Below, one piece after another: positions 25,622 to 33,272 of a stretch of DNA of 36,864 nucleotides. The position numbers were made by a program, and so were the translations under genes. Numbering within the stretch: the stretch's first letter is position 1; the number at the start of each line of letters is the position of its first letter. The DNA lies in the NCBI GenBank assembly GCA_023269235.1, contig JAHFTW010000015.1, positions 1 to 36,864 of the forward strand. Direction: 5' to 3'. Source of the stretch: Thermoplasmata archaeon. GTDB lineage: Archaea; Thermoplasmatota; E2; JACPAO01; JAHFTW01. The notes beneath the pieces were generated by a model. That model was not told the DNA's origin, made no database searches, and saw only the letters and a program-made list of their open reading frames with translations.

Positions 25622-25696
25622 GGGCGCGTAGCCTAGCCCGGATAAGGCACCGGACTTCTAAGCCGACTGTCGTGGGTTCGAATCCCACCGCGCCCG
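25622..25696 (+). tRNA. tRNA-Arg (anticodon UCU) with an irregular anticodon stem
   Basis: 75 nt. GGGCGCG pairs with CGCGCCC, discriminator G, no encoded CCA. The D arm is GCCT/AGGC and the T arm GTGGG-TTCGAAT-CCCAC. The loop CTTCTAA gives UCU. The anticodon stem is CCGGA/GCCGA: only the three middle pairs are Watson-Crick, with C27-A43 and A31-G39 mismatched. It lies 47 nt after tRNA-Ile and may be cut from the same transcript. Confidence 0.88.
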
Positions 25697-25703
25697 TCCG
25701 ACT

Positions 25704-25925
25704 TCAGTCAACGACCTGCACGGTCGGATGGCAAGCGCCACACCAGCGTGCATCCGGGATGATAATCACGTCCTGGTCAGTGCGCGGGACTCGGCCCCAT
25801 CCCGGTTGCCCCGTGGAACGCCATCCCGAGACGTATCGTTCTTGCTTGACGTGTTGGGCACAGATCCCCGCTCCACAAAACTTGCACACGCCATTGGCCG
25901 GATTCTTGCACTGCGCGCATTGCAT
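25704..25925 (-). CDS. Small archaeal zinc-finger protein (DUF2180-like)
   Basis: 73 residues with a dense metal-binding N-terminus: CAQC (residues 3-6), CKFC (14-17), then C22 and H25. A third pair, WCGACHP (C62, C65), lies near the end. The pattern MxCxxC...VCKFCGxxIC..H resembles B-box-like fingers and small archaeal DUF2180 proteins of about this length; function is unknown. It converges on tRNA-Arg, with 7 bp between them, and diverges from the hydrolase gene. Its A+T content is somewhat higher than that of its neighbours. Confidence 0.75.
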   Translation of the reverse strand: MQCAQCKNPANGVCKFCGAGICAQHVKQERYVSGWRSTGQPGWGRVPRTDQDVIIIPDARWCGACHPTVQVVD

Positions 25926-26003
25926 GAGCGTGCATGGCCAGAATTGTTGATGGCTGTTTCGCCGGCGTCAACCTGATTGGGCCGCAGTCCTTCGCCCGTT
26001 CGC

Positions 26004-26621
26004 ATGGATTCCCGGTTCTTCCCCGGCCCTGCCGGCCGCCTCGACGCGCGGCTCCATGGACCGGAGGACGGTCTGCCGGTCCTGCTCTGCCACCCGCACC
26101 CGCGGTTTGGCGGCACGATGGGGAGCCGGCTCGTGTACGACCTCGCCGTCGGGCTGGCGGCGGCGGGCTTCCGCGCGGTCCGCTTCGACTACCGCGGCGT
26201 CGGCCGAAGCGAAGGGACCTACGGCCGGGGCGACGGAGAGACGACCGACGCCTGCGCGATGTTCGACGCCCTGGTCGCGGAGACAGGCAAGACGCCCATC
26301 GTCGTCGGCTACTCGTTTGGCGGCGGTGTTGCCTGCCGCCTCGCGACGTTGCGCCACCCAGCACGCCTCATCATGGTCGCGACGCCGAGCCCGCTCACGC
26401 AGTCCACGCTCGTACCCACCGCCGACGCGCCCACGGTGCGCTGCCCGGTCGCCCTCGTGTACGGGGACCGCGACGAACTGGCCCCGCCCGAACAGGCCCG
26501 CGCCGTCGGCGCCGCGTTCCGGCCCCCCGTTGCGCCCCGCTTCCTCCCTGGCGCGGCCCACTTCCTGGAGCCGAGCCACAACCCGCGCGTCCTGGCGGCC
26601 GTCCTTGAGGCCTTGGCGTAG
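26004..26621 (+). CDS. Alpha/beta hydrolase (COG2945-like)
   Basis: 205 residues from ATG 26004; a TTG at 25977 is in frame but adds no conserved residues. The early motif CHPHPRFGGTMGS is typical of this small hydrolase group. The catalytic triad is visible: the Ser of GYSFGG, the Asp of YGDRDELAP and the His of GAAHFLE. RFDYRGVGRSEGTY is the usual strand-loop before the nucleophile elbow. No signal peptide, so it is cytosolic. The natural substrate is unknown; esters or acyl compounds are likely. The DP1 promoter begins right at its stop codon. Confidence 0.87.
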   Translation: MDSRFFPGPAGRLDARLHGPEDGLPVLLCHPHPRFGGTMGSRLVYDLAVGLAAAGFRAVRFDYRGVGRSEGTYGRGDGETTDACAMFDALVAETGKTPIVVGYSFGGGVACRLATLRHPARLIMVATPSPLTQSTLVPTADAPTVRCPVALVYGDRDELAPPEQARAVGAAFRPPVAPRFLPGAAHFLEPSHNPRVLAAVLEALA

Positions 26622-26629
26622 CCTTTAGC
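26622..26629 (+). promoter_or_regulatory. TATA-like promoter of the DP1 gene
   Basis: GCCTTTAGC begins on the base after the hydrolase stop and is centred about 28 nt before ATG 26654, so DP1 is probably leaderless. Confidence 0.5.
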
Positions 26630-26653
26630 CGGGGCCCGGCGTCCGCCGAACGG

Positions 26654-28393
26654 ATGCACGAAGAGCGGCGCCGGGAGGTTGTGGCCCTGTTCGAGGCGCA
26701 CGGCGCCATCGCCGAGCCCGCCCTCGTGGACGACTTGAGCCTCGCTCCGGACGGCGCGGTGCGCGTGCAGGCCGTCCTCGCCAAGCTCCCGGAGGTTCCC
26801 TTCCACTTCGACCGCGCGCTTTGGTCGCGCCTCGAGCAGCTCCAGGCCGAGGCCACGGCCCCGCCGCCGCCCGCGCCCACGCTCTCTGCCGAAGCAGAGC
26901 GGGCACGCAAAGAGGCGATGCGCCGCAACGCCGCCCGCGTGTACGACTCCAAGGCCGAGACGGCCGCAGCCGCCGAGGGCAACGAGGCGGAGGGCGACGC
27001 CGAAGCGGAGCCCGACGACGACGGCGCCATGGAGGTCGAGGCGGGACCTGTGGACGCCGCCGCAGAGGCGCACGGCTTCCGCGTCGAGCCCCGCGGCGAC
27101 TGGCAGCCACTCGCGGCGCAGCACCCGGCGCAACTCGACGTCGTCGCCGACATGACTGGCAACTCGACTTGCGAGGGGACGACCGCCGACTTCGCGACGT
27201 ACTTCCAGGCGCGCTTTGCCCAGATCGGCAAGATGCTGCGCAACCGCCGCGAGCTCCGCAACGCCACCCCGGTCGAGCGGCTCAAGCCGGGCATGCAGGA
27301 GGTCCAGCTCATCGTCATGGTGGACGAGGTGGCGACGACCAAGAACGGCCACCGCCGCCTCACCGTCCAGGACGGCACCGGCTCCATCACGGTCCTGGTG
27401 CGCGCCGACGAGCAGGCGCTCATGGCGATGGCGAACTCCGTCGTGCCCGACGAGGTCCTCGGCATCGTCGGCCAGGTCTCCGGCAAAGGCGACCTCGTCT
27501 TCGCGACAGCCATCGTGCGCCCCGACATTCCGCTCCCCGACAGCGCGACGCCGCGCGGTGCTGCGGTGCCAGTGATGGCGGCTTTCCTCAGCGACGTCCA
27601 CGTCGGCAGCAAGACCTTCCTCAACGAGAACTGGAAACGCATGCTGCGCTGGCTCAACGGCCACGGTGCGACCAAGCGCGAGCGCGACGCCGCGGGCCGC
27701 GTCAAGTACCTCGTCATCCCCGGCGACCTCGTGGACGGCGTCGGCATCTACCCCGGCCAGCAAGACGAGCTCTCCATCCCGGACATCTACGACCAGTATG
27801 GCGCCTTCGGCGACTGGATGGACACCATCCCGGAGCACGTCCAGGTCATCATCCAGCCTGGCAACCACGACGCGAGCCGTCCCGCCGAGCCGCAGCCGGC
27901 CTTCTCGCAGGAGGTCCGCACGCGCTTCGACCACCACGCGACGCGCTTCCTCGCCAACCCCGCGACGTTCAAGCTGCACGGCGTCACGACGCTCGGCTAC
28001 CACGGCAACTCGCTCATCGACTACGCGGCGAGCGTTGCCGGCTTCGAGTTCAGCCAGCCTCTCCCGATCATGAAGCAGATGCTGCAAAGCCGTCACGTCG
28101 CCGCCATCTATGGCGAGCGCACGCCGGTCGCACCGGAACACCACGACTACCTCGTCATCAACACGGTCCCAGACATTTTCGTCACCGGCCACGTCCACGT
28201 CCCCGGCATCGAGGGCTACCGCGGCGTGCAGATGGTGAACTCGGGCACCTGGCAGAGCCAGACGACGTACCAGAAGATGCTCAACTTCACCCCGGACCCC
28301 TGCAAGATGCCGTTGATGGACCTGCAGACCTTGCGCGGAACCCTCGTCGATTTCCAGACGCCACAAGACGCTGGCCAACTTGGCGTCTCCTAA
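26654..28393 (+). CDS. polB: DNA polymerase D small subunit DP1 (3'-5' exonuclease)
   Basis: 579 residues. DP1 is the proofreading subunit of the archaeal replicative polymerase PolD. After an N-terminal helical region and an acidic Ala-rich linker (about residues 75-130) comes an OB fold (about 210-295). The calcineurin-like nuclease domain has Asp314/His316 (FLSDVHVG), PGDLVDG, His405 (PGNHDASR) and His513/His515 (VTGHVHVPG). All metal ligands seem intact, so exonuclease activity is expected. The last ~25 codons are unusual for the gene (TTG, GGA, CCA, CAA, GCT, CTT and a TAA stop). A second version of the final 14 codons, in GC-rich codons with TGA, lies at 28516-28560. Confidence 0.95.
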   Translation: MHEERRREVVALFEAHGAIAEPALVDDLSLAPDGAVRVQAVLAKLPEVPFHFDRALWSRLEQLQAEATAPPPPAPTLSAEAERARKEAMRRNAARVYDSKAETAAAAEGNEAEGDAEAEPDDDGAMEVEAGPVDAAAEAHGFRVEPRGDWQPLAAQHPAQLDVVADMTGNSTCEGTTADFATYFQARFAQIGKMLRNRRELRNATPVERLKPGMQEVQLIVMVDEVATTKNGHRRLTVQDGTGSITVLVRADEQALMAMANSVVPDEVLGIVGQVSGKGDLVFATAIVRPDIPLPDSATPRGAAVPVMAAFLSDVHVGSKTFLNENWKRMLRWLNGHGATKRERDAAGRVKYLVIPGDLVDGVGIYPGQQDELSIPDIYDQYGAFGDWMDTIPEHVQVIIQPGNHDASRPAEPQPAFSQEVRTRFDHHATRFLANPATFKLHGVTTLGYHGNSLIDYAASVAGFEFSQPLPIMKQMLQSRHVAAIYGERTPVAPEHHDYLVINTVPDIFVTGHVHVPGIEGYRGVQMVNSGTWQSQTTYQKMLNFTPDPCKMPLMDLQTLRGTLVDFQTPQDAGQLGVS

Positions 28394-28515
28394 CCGGCCT
28401 GCGGGGCCGAGCGGAGCGAGTGCCCCGCCGTCCAACGTGATCGATCTTGGCCGAGGGCGCGCAGCGCCGTCGGCTTTGAGCCGGCGCGAAGTGCCGGGTC
28501 TTCGTTTGAAGGTCG
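28394..28515. repeat. Hairpin-rich spacer between the two copies of the DP1 tail
   Basis: 122 bp without a gene. It contains an inverted repeat GCGGGGC (28401-28407) / GCCCCGC (28422-28428) around a GAGCGGAGCGAG loop, a 5-bp hairpin CGGCT-TTG-AGCCG (28471-28483), and CGAAG/CTTCG arms near 28488-28504. Such GCGAGCG/GCGCAGCG sequences look like REP or small-MITE arms. Similar strings occur in the secY spacer. Confidence 0.5.
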
Positions 28516-28560
28516 GTGGATTTCCAGACCCCCCAGGAAGCCGGCCAACTCGGCGCCTGA
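28516..28560 (+). pseudogene. Displaced copy of the DP1 C-terminal 14 codons plus stop
   Basis: Translates as VDFQTPQEAGQLGA and stop; the DP1 tail at 28346-28393 reads VDFQTPQDAGQLGVS and stop. Of 14 aligned codons, eight differ: six silently and two with D/E and V/A changes. The homology starts abruptly at the Val codon; a stop codon lies in frame three codons upstream, so the copy is not expressed as part of a larger protein. It uses codons typical of the region (ACC, CCC, CAG, GCC, CTC, TGA), unlike the tail now on the gene. Confidence 0.85.
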
Positions 28561-28606
28561 GACCACAAGCGCCAAGGTCTTGAGTCCGGGCGAGGTCGCC
28601 CACGCC

Positions 28607-28999
28607 ATGCGCGTTCCGGACTTCATCCTCCGGAAACTGTACAAGAAGGGCTCCCTGCGCGAGACGGGGGACGGCCGCGTCGCCTTCACGCTGCGCAACC
28701 CGCTCGGCAAAGGCACCCTCATCGCGCCGCCACGCTTCCTGCTCAACGGCATCCTTGCCCCGACCGCCGACGTGCGCTGCCGTATTGACTTCGCGCGCCT
28801 CTCCCCCGAGAACGCCTACGTCTTCACGAAAGGCGAGACCCTCGACATCGACATTCCCGGCCGCCTGCTTCGTGGCGGCAACCGGCTGCAGATCATCGGC
28901 ACGAGCAAGGAGTTCGGCGAGCTGGAGCTGTTCGTCGAGGACCGCGACGCGACGACGTGCGACGTCCCCCAACGCGACCCGCAGCACGTGGGCCCGTAG
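28607..28999 (+). CDS. Conserved archaeal protein of unknown function
   Basis: 130 residues from ATG 28607, with GAGGTC upstream; a TTG at 28580 would add nine residues. The N-terminus MRVPDFILRKLYKKGSLRET followed by FTLRNPLGKGTL resembles a euryarchaeal family of about 130-150 residues, sometimes labelled 'hydroxymethylglutaryl-CoA reductase' in databases without any visible reductase motif; I rely on memory here. The pattern is beta-rich with no signal peptide or TM helix. It is downstream of DP1 on the same strand, separated from it by the tail-duplication segment, and converges on the dehydrogenase gene (14-bp gap). Confidence 0.7.
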   Translation: MRVPDFILRKLYKKGSLRETGDGRVAFTLRNPLGKGTLIAPPRFLLNGILAPTADVRCRIDFARLSPENAYVFTKGETLDIDIPGRLLRGGNRLQIIGTSKEFGELELFVEDRDATTCDVPQRDPQHVGP

Positions 29000-29013
29000 C
29001 GAGTCCGGGAACC

Positions 29014-30573
29014 TTAGACGTCGAACTTGATGCCCTGCGCCAGCGGAAGCGTCGTGCCGTAGTTCACGGTGTTCGTCTGCCGGCGCATGTACTGCTTCCA
29101 CGAATCGCTGCCGGACTCGCGGCCGCCGCCGGTCTCCTTCTCGCCGCCGAAGGCTCCGCCGATCTCGGCGCCCGAGGTGCCGAGGTTGATGTTCGCGATG
29201 CCGCAGTCGGAGCCCGCAGCCGAGAGGAACCGTTCCGCCTCGCGCATGTCGCTCGTGAAGAGCGCGCTGGAGAGCCCCTGCCGGACCGCGTTGTGCGCGG
29301 CGACCGCGTCCTCGAATGCACCATACTCGAAGAGATAGAGGATGGGAGCGAACGTCTCCTCGGCCGCGAGCGGGAACTTGGCCGCGTTGTCCACCTGGAC
29401 GAGCGTGGGCTCGACGTAGCACGAGCCAAGCTTCGGAAGCGTGCCGCCCCCGAACAGGATCTTTCCGCCCTCCTTCTTGGCCTGCGCGACCGCCTTTGTG
29501 AAGGTCGCGACGGCGGCCTCGTCGATGAGCGGTCCCATCTGGTTGGCAGGGTCGAGCGGGTCGCCGACGCGGACCTGCTTGTAGGCGGCGACGAGCTTGG
29601 CGCGAAACGCGGCGGCGATGCTGCGGTGGAGGAAGAGGCGGCGCGTGCTGGTGCAGCGCTGGCCGGCGGTGCCGACGGCGCCGAAGAGGACAGCGCGCAG
29701 GGCGAGCCCGGGGTCGGCACTGGGGCCGACGACGATGGCGTTGTTGCCGCCGAGTTCGAGGATGGAGCGGCCCATGCGGGCGGCGACGGCGACGCCGACC
29801 GACTTCCCCATGCGGGTGGAGCCGGTCGCGGAGACGAGGGCGATGCGCGCGTCGTCGGCGATGGCCTTGCCGACCTCGGCGCCGCCGCAGGCGAGCGCGA
29901 CGATGCCAGGGTGGCCCTGCTCGCGCGCGAGACCCTCAAGGACACGCTGGACGGCGATGGCGGAGAGCGGGGCCTTCTCGCTCGGCTTCCACAGGACGGT
30001 GTTGCCGCAGACCAGGGCGACGGCGGCGTTCCATGCGTAGACCGCGACGGGGAAGTTGAACGCGGAGATGACCCCGACGACTCCGAGCGGGTGCCACTGC
30101 TCCATCATGCGGTGCTCCGGGCGCTCGCTCGGGAGGGTCTTGCCGCCGACGGTGCGCGACAAGCCGACCGCGAAGTCGCAGATGTCGATCATCTCCTGCA
30201 CCTCGCCGAGCCCTTCCTGCAACGACTTGCCCATCTCGAGGCTGACGAGGCGCCCGAGCGGGTCCTTCATCGCGCGCAGGCGCTCGCCCCAGAGGCGCAC
30301 CAGATCGCCGCGCTTGGGGGCGGGAACGAGGCGCCAGGCCTGGAAGGCCTGCGCGAGGCCCGCGACGGCCGCGTCCACATCGGCGACGGAGGCTTCGCGG
30401 ACGGTGGCGAGCGCGGAGCCGTCGACGGGGGTGCGCAAGGCACGTTCGGGGCCGGAGGCGGACCAGGCGTGGCCGTCCGAGCAGCCCACGAGCTTCGGCC
30501 CGTCGAGCCCGACGGCCGCGAGGAGGGCGGCGTGCGGGGAGGGGGTCGTCTTCGGGGTCGCCGTGCGGGCCAT
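29014..30573 (-). CDS. Aldehyde dehydrogenase, ALDH7 (alpha-aminoadipic semialdehyde) type
   Basis: 519 residues. It oxidises an aldehyde to the acid with NAD(P)+. The catalytic Cys lies in [12 protein letters not shown] and the general-base Glu in [10 protein letters not shown]. The oxyanion Asn is in [14 protein letters not shown], and the cofactor segment is [12 protein letters not shown] followed by [26 protein letters not shown], and the C-terminal [22 protein letters not shown]...YMRR stretch are characteristic of ALDH7/antiquitin, which acts on alpha-aminoadipic semialdehyde (piperideine-6-carboxylate) in lysine breakdown. The true substrate here is not proven. It lies 50 bp after the ClC gene, same strand, and may be co-transcribed. 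Confidence 0.92.
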   Translation of the reverse strand: MARTATPKTTPSPHAALLAAVGLDGPKLVGCSDGHAWSASGPERALRTPVDGSALATVREASVADVDAAVAGLAQAFQAWRLVPAPKRGDLVRLWGERLRAMKDPLGRLVSLEMGKSLQEGLGEVQEMIDICDFAVGLSRTVGGKTLPSERPEHRMMEQWHPLGVVGVISAFNFPVAVYAWNAAVALVCGNTVLWKPSEKAPLSAIAVQRVLEGLAREQGHPGIVALACGGAEVGKAIADDARIALVSATGSTRMGKSVGVAVAARMGRSILELGGNNAIVVGPSADPGLALRAVLFGAVGTAGQRCTSTRRLFLHRSIAAAFRAKLVAAYKQVRVGDPLDPANQMGPLIDEAAVATFTKAVAQAKKEGGKILFGGGTLPKLGSCYVEPTLVQVDNAAKFPLAAEETFAPILYLFEYGAFEDAVAAHNAVRQGLSSALFTSDMREAERFLSAAGSDCGIANINLGTSGAEIGGAFGGEKETGGGRESGSDSWKQYMRRQTNTVNYGTTLPLAQGIKFDV

Positions 30574-30623
30574 GCAGGGGCGACGCGTTGCTGGGAAAAA
30601 GCCTCGCGGGCCAGGTCGCCGGG

Positions 30624-32378
30624 CTAGGGGTGCAGGTCCTCGTCGTGGCCGACGTCGGTGCGGGCCGCCGCGCGCAGGAGGTCGCTGCGGGTGAGGATGC
30701 CGAGGACCTTCATGCGGTCGGCAGGATCCACGATGACGAGGCGGCCGATGTCCTGCTGGTAGAGGCGGTCGCGGGCGCGGTACAGCATCTCGTGCGGGAA
30801 CGCCGTGATGCAGAGGCCGGAGACAACCGTGGAGAGCGGGTCCTTGCCGCGGCCGGCGTGGAGGTGCTTGGAGAGGTCGCGGCGCGTCACGATGCCGGCG
30901 AGCCGGCCCTCGGCGTCCACGACGGGGTAGCCGGTGTGGCCGACGTCCATCATGCGGTTGAACGCCTCGCCGACGGTGACGGTGCTTGGGAGCATCTCGA
31001 CCTTGGGGGACATCGCGTCCTTGACTTGGAGGAAGTCAAGCGGGTCCTGGACGCGGTCGTGCTCGTAAGTGATGCCAGTGTCGCGCAGCTTGATGGTGTA
31101 GAGGCTGACCCGGCTGAGGCGCACCGAGACGGCGTCCGCGGTGACGGCGGCGAGCATGAGGGGCAGAAGCACCGCGAAGTCCCCCGTCAGCTCGGCCAGG
31201 ACGACGATGGCGGTGACGGTGGCGCGCGTCGAGGCCGCGTAGAAGGCCCCCATCCCGACGATGGCGTAGGAGGCCGGGTTGGGCGCGATGCCGGGGGCGA
31301 TAGCCTGCGCCACGAGCCCGACTAGGCCGCCGAGGAGCGCGCCCTGGTACAGGCTGACGGAGAACATGCCGCCTCCGCCGCCGGAGCCGACGGTGGTCGC
31401 GGTGGCGACCGGTTTGGCGATGAGCAGGACGAGCAGGAGCGGCCAGAGCGCCACGAAGCCGTCAGCCTGGGCACTGAGGATGTGGGAGACCGTGGCGTAC
31501 CCTGTGCCGAAGACGTGGTACTGCCCGAGCGTGGCGAGCGTGACCAGGCCGAGGCAACCGACCAGCAGGCCGCCGACGGCGGGCTTGGTGGCGTCCGGGA
31601 TGGCGAGGCGCGACCACGCCGCGTTCGACCACTCGATGAGGCGGATGAAGGCCACGGCCGCGAGGCCGCACAGGACGCCGAGCGCCGCGTAGGCCACGAG
31701 CTCCCACGGGGAGTGCAGGCTGAACGGCGGGAGCTGGAAGGTCGCCTGCGAACCGAGGAAGAGGTGGGCGAGGGTGACTCCCACCACCGTGGAGGCCACC
31801 AGCGGGATGAAGGCGTGCGTGCTGAACTCCGGCACGACCAGCTCGACGGCCATGAAGACCCCGCCCAGCGGGGCGTTGAAGCTCGCCGCGATGCCCGCGC
31901 TGAAGCCGCAGCCGAGCAGGATCTTGATGTCGCGCGCGTTGAACTTGAGGCGCCGGCCCAGGCTGGAGCCGAGCGCCGCGCCGATGTAGCCGATGGGGCC
32001 CTCGCGGCCCGTCGAGCCGCCAGTGCCTGTTGTGATGGCGGCGACGAGGGCGTGTCCCCAGCTTGAGCGGCCCTTCAGGATGCCCCCCTTGGACTGGACG
32101 GCGGCCATCACGTCGGTGATGCCGTGCTGCTTGAGGCCGGGCCAGAAGCGGCGCAGGAGGCCGACGGCGAGGCCGCCGGCGAGGGGCACGAGGACGACCC
32201 AAGGGCCCCAACGGGAGAGGAAGTACATGCTGTCCTCGCGCGGGTCGCCGAGGAACGCGCCCTGGAAGGCGAGGTTCTGCACGAGGCTGATGAGGTAGCG
32301 GAAGAAGACCGCGGCGAGCCCGGCGATGGCGCCCACGACGAGGGCCATGCCGTTGAGGGCCGTGAACCGCTTCCCCAT
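30624..32378 (-). CDS. ClC-family chloride channel/transporter with two CBS domains
   Basis: 584 residues from ATG 32378. Residues about 8-440 form the ClC membrane core. The GREGP motif is at 124-128, so the gating Glu126 is present. The internal 'proton' Glu of exchangers seems absent: the equivalent stretch reads [14 protein letters not shown], with Leu after the first Glu. The GxFxP motif is GMFSV and the GSGIP element is also degenerate (HGITDV). Residues about 455-575 are a CBS pair ([21 protein letters not shown] and [13 protein letters not shown]) that can sense adenosine nucleotides. A TATA-like CCTTTTACC lies about 33 nt upstream, predicting a leaderless mRNA; a longer open frame upstream of it is not supported. 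Confidence 0.92.
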   Translation of the reverse strand: MGKRFTALNGMALVVGAIAGLAAVFFRYLISLVQNLAFQGAFLGDPREDSMYFLSRWGPWVVLVPLAGGLAVGLLRRFWPGLKQHGITDVMAAVQSKGGILKGRSSWGHALVAAITTGTGGSTGREGPIGYIGAALGSSLGRRLKFNARDIKILLGCGFSAGIAASFNAPLGGVFMAVELVVPEFSTHAFIPLVASTVVGVTLAHLFLGSQATFQLPPFSLHSPWELVAYAALGVLCGLAAVAFIRLIEWSNAAWSRLAIPDATKPAVGGLLVGCLGLVTLATLGQYHVFGTGYATVSHILSAQADGFVALWPLLLVLLIAKPVATATTVGSGGGGGMFSVSLYQGALLGGLVGLVAQAIAPGIAPNPASYAIVGMGAFYAASTRATVTAIVVLAELTGDFAVLLPLMLAAVTADAVSVRLSRVSLYTIKLRDTGITYEHDRVQDPLDFLQVKDAMSPKVEMLPSTVTVGEAFNRMMDVGHTGYPVVDAEGRLAGIVTRRDLSKHLHAGRGKDPLSTVVSGLCITAFPHEMLYRARDRLYQQDIGRLVIVDPADRMKVLGILTRSDLLRAAARTDVGHDEDLHP

Positions 32379-32406
32379 CAGCACGGCCGCGGCAACGATG
32401 CCCTCC

Positions 32407-32415
32407 GGTAAAAGG
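32407..32415 (-). promoter_or_regulatory. TATA-like promoter of the ClC gene
   Basis: Minus-strand CCTTTTACC, centred about 33 nt before ATG 32378 and after the HNH gene stop. Confidence 0.5.
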
Positions 32416-32430
32416 CCGCGTTCTGCACCC

Positions 32431-32976
32431 TCAGGCCGGGGCCGAGGCCTCGGCCGGGAGCCTGGACTGCCCGGGGGCCCGCTCTTGGTCAGCGAAGACC
32501 ATGCCCCCATCGGAAGCGTAGCGGGCGAAGGTGGGGAACGGCACGAGCGGCGTGAGGCGCATGACATCATGGAACGATCGCGCGGGGCGCAACTGGTCAG
32601 GCACAAGCGCGGGCGGCAGCACCGCGTACGGACTGGTCCAACCCCGCACCCGGCGCACCTCCTCCAGGAACCGGTTCACCCTGAGGCGCCGCTCCAGCTC
32701 CTCCGCCGTCGGCGACGGGGCGTGGCTGGCGCCGTGGCAGAGCGCGCACAGCATGACGAGGTTGTCCCAGCGGAACGAGAACGTGACCCCCTCTTTGCGG
32801 CCGACGGCACGGCTGAAGGCGACGCAGTCGGTGACGTGCGCCATCTCCAGGTCCTCCCGCGACCCGCAGCAACGGCACCGCTTGCGGTCGCGCACGAGGA
32901 TGTGCGGGCGCCAGCGCTGCTGCATGCGCGACCGGTATTCCTGGTAGGGCTCGCGGGCGAAACGGCGGCGCGCCAT
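32431..32976 (-). CDS. HNH endonuclease next to the secY tail repeats
   Basis: 181 residues from ATG 32976, with GGGTGAG about 8 nt upstream. The HNH core is complete: zinc pairs C34/C37 (RCRCCG) and C77/C80 (LCALCHG), with His47 (EMAHVTD), Asn72 (DNLVML) and His81 as the HNH residues. The N-terminus is very basic (MARRRFAREPYQEYRSRMQQ), as in DNA-binding nucleases. The C-terminal ~80 residues match no domain I know. HNH proteins serve in homing, restriction, phage packaging and mobile elements; no methylase or intron lies nearby. The gene lies 64 bp from the outermost copy of the secY tail, on the same strand as secY, which makes a homing-type role worth testing. Codon use is like its neighbours. 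Confidence 0.85.
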   Translation of the reverse strand: MARRRFAREPYQEYRSRMQQRWRPHILVRDRKRCRCCGSREDLEMAHVTDCVAFSRAVGRKEGVTFSFRWDNLVMLCALCHGASHAPSPTAEELERRLRVNRFLEEVRRVRGWTSPYAVLPPALVPDQLRPARSFHDVMRLTPLVPFPTFARYASDGGMVFADQERAPGQSRLPAEASAPA

Positions 32977-33044
32977 GGCATCGGCTCACCCTATGGGAAA
33001 CGGTATGAGGCTTGCGCCGAGGGAAGTGAAACGGATTTACTACG

Positions 33045-33067
33045 CGGCGCCAAAGAACCCACGGAGC
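33045..33067 (-). repeat. 23-bp direct repeat, HNH-proximal copy of the secY tail
   Basis: Identical to 33278-33300 inside secY, 233 bp away. In frame (33040-33069, minus strand) it reads ELRGFFGAA and stop, against MLRGFFGAE in secY. The flanking bases differ on both sides, so the match is exactly 23 bp, like an attachment-site core or target duplication. Confidence 0.8.
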
Positions 33068-33128
33068 TCCCAGCCTTGCGAGCAAGGCCGGGGCAAGCAC
33101 GCCTTCTTTGTCGCTCGTGGCCTTCGGC

Positions 33129-33177
33129 CTACTCGGGTCCGAAGAAGCCGCGCAGCATCGGATGCATTTCCATCGCC
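33129..33177 (-). pseudogene. Displaced copy of the secY C-terminal 15 codons
   Basis: Minus-strand translation AMEMHPMLRGFFGPE and TAG; the gene's own end is AMEMHPMLRGFFGAE and TAA. Six codons differ silently and one changes A to P. The displaced copy uses CCG, CTG, CGC, GGC and TTC, as elsewhere in the window; the gene's own tail uses CCA, CTC, CGT, GGG and TTT. The first 18 bases (33160-33177) are identical to 33304-33321. Confidence 0.87.
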
Positions 33178-33179
33178 CC

Positions 33180-33204
33180 CTCCGGCAATCTTCGATTGCC
33201 GGAG
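33180..33204. repeat. Strong 11-bp hairpin beside the displaced secY tail
   Basis: CTCCGGCAATC, loop TTC, GATTGCCGGAG: a perfect 11-bp stem. It begins 3 bp beyond the displaced tail on the secY-proximal side. Confidence 0.7.
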
Positions 33205-33272
33205 AGTCCGCTCGCGCTACGGCGCTCGCTGCGCTGGAAACGCCCAATCGCTACCGGGTCTTTGGCCTCGTT

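Larger units (their letters stand above)
32977..33272. repeat. secY downstream segment with two extra tail copies and hairpins
   Basis: 296 bp with no gene. Reading away from secY: a spacer with REP-like GCGCAGCGAGCGCCGTAGCG, an 11-bp hairpin at 33180-33204, a displaced secY tail (33129-33177), a second spacer with the hairpin CCTTGC/GCAAGG (near 33074-33087), a third partial tail (33040-33069), and the HNH ribosome site. Confidence 0.65.

Noticed and set aside
26309-29422. A 1037-codon minus-strand frame over DP1 and the hydrolase
   Set aside because: It is antisense to two clear genes and its translation is low-complexity Arg/Gly/Val without motifs.
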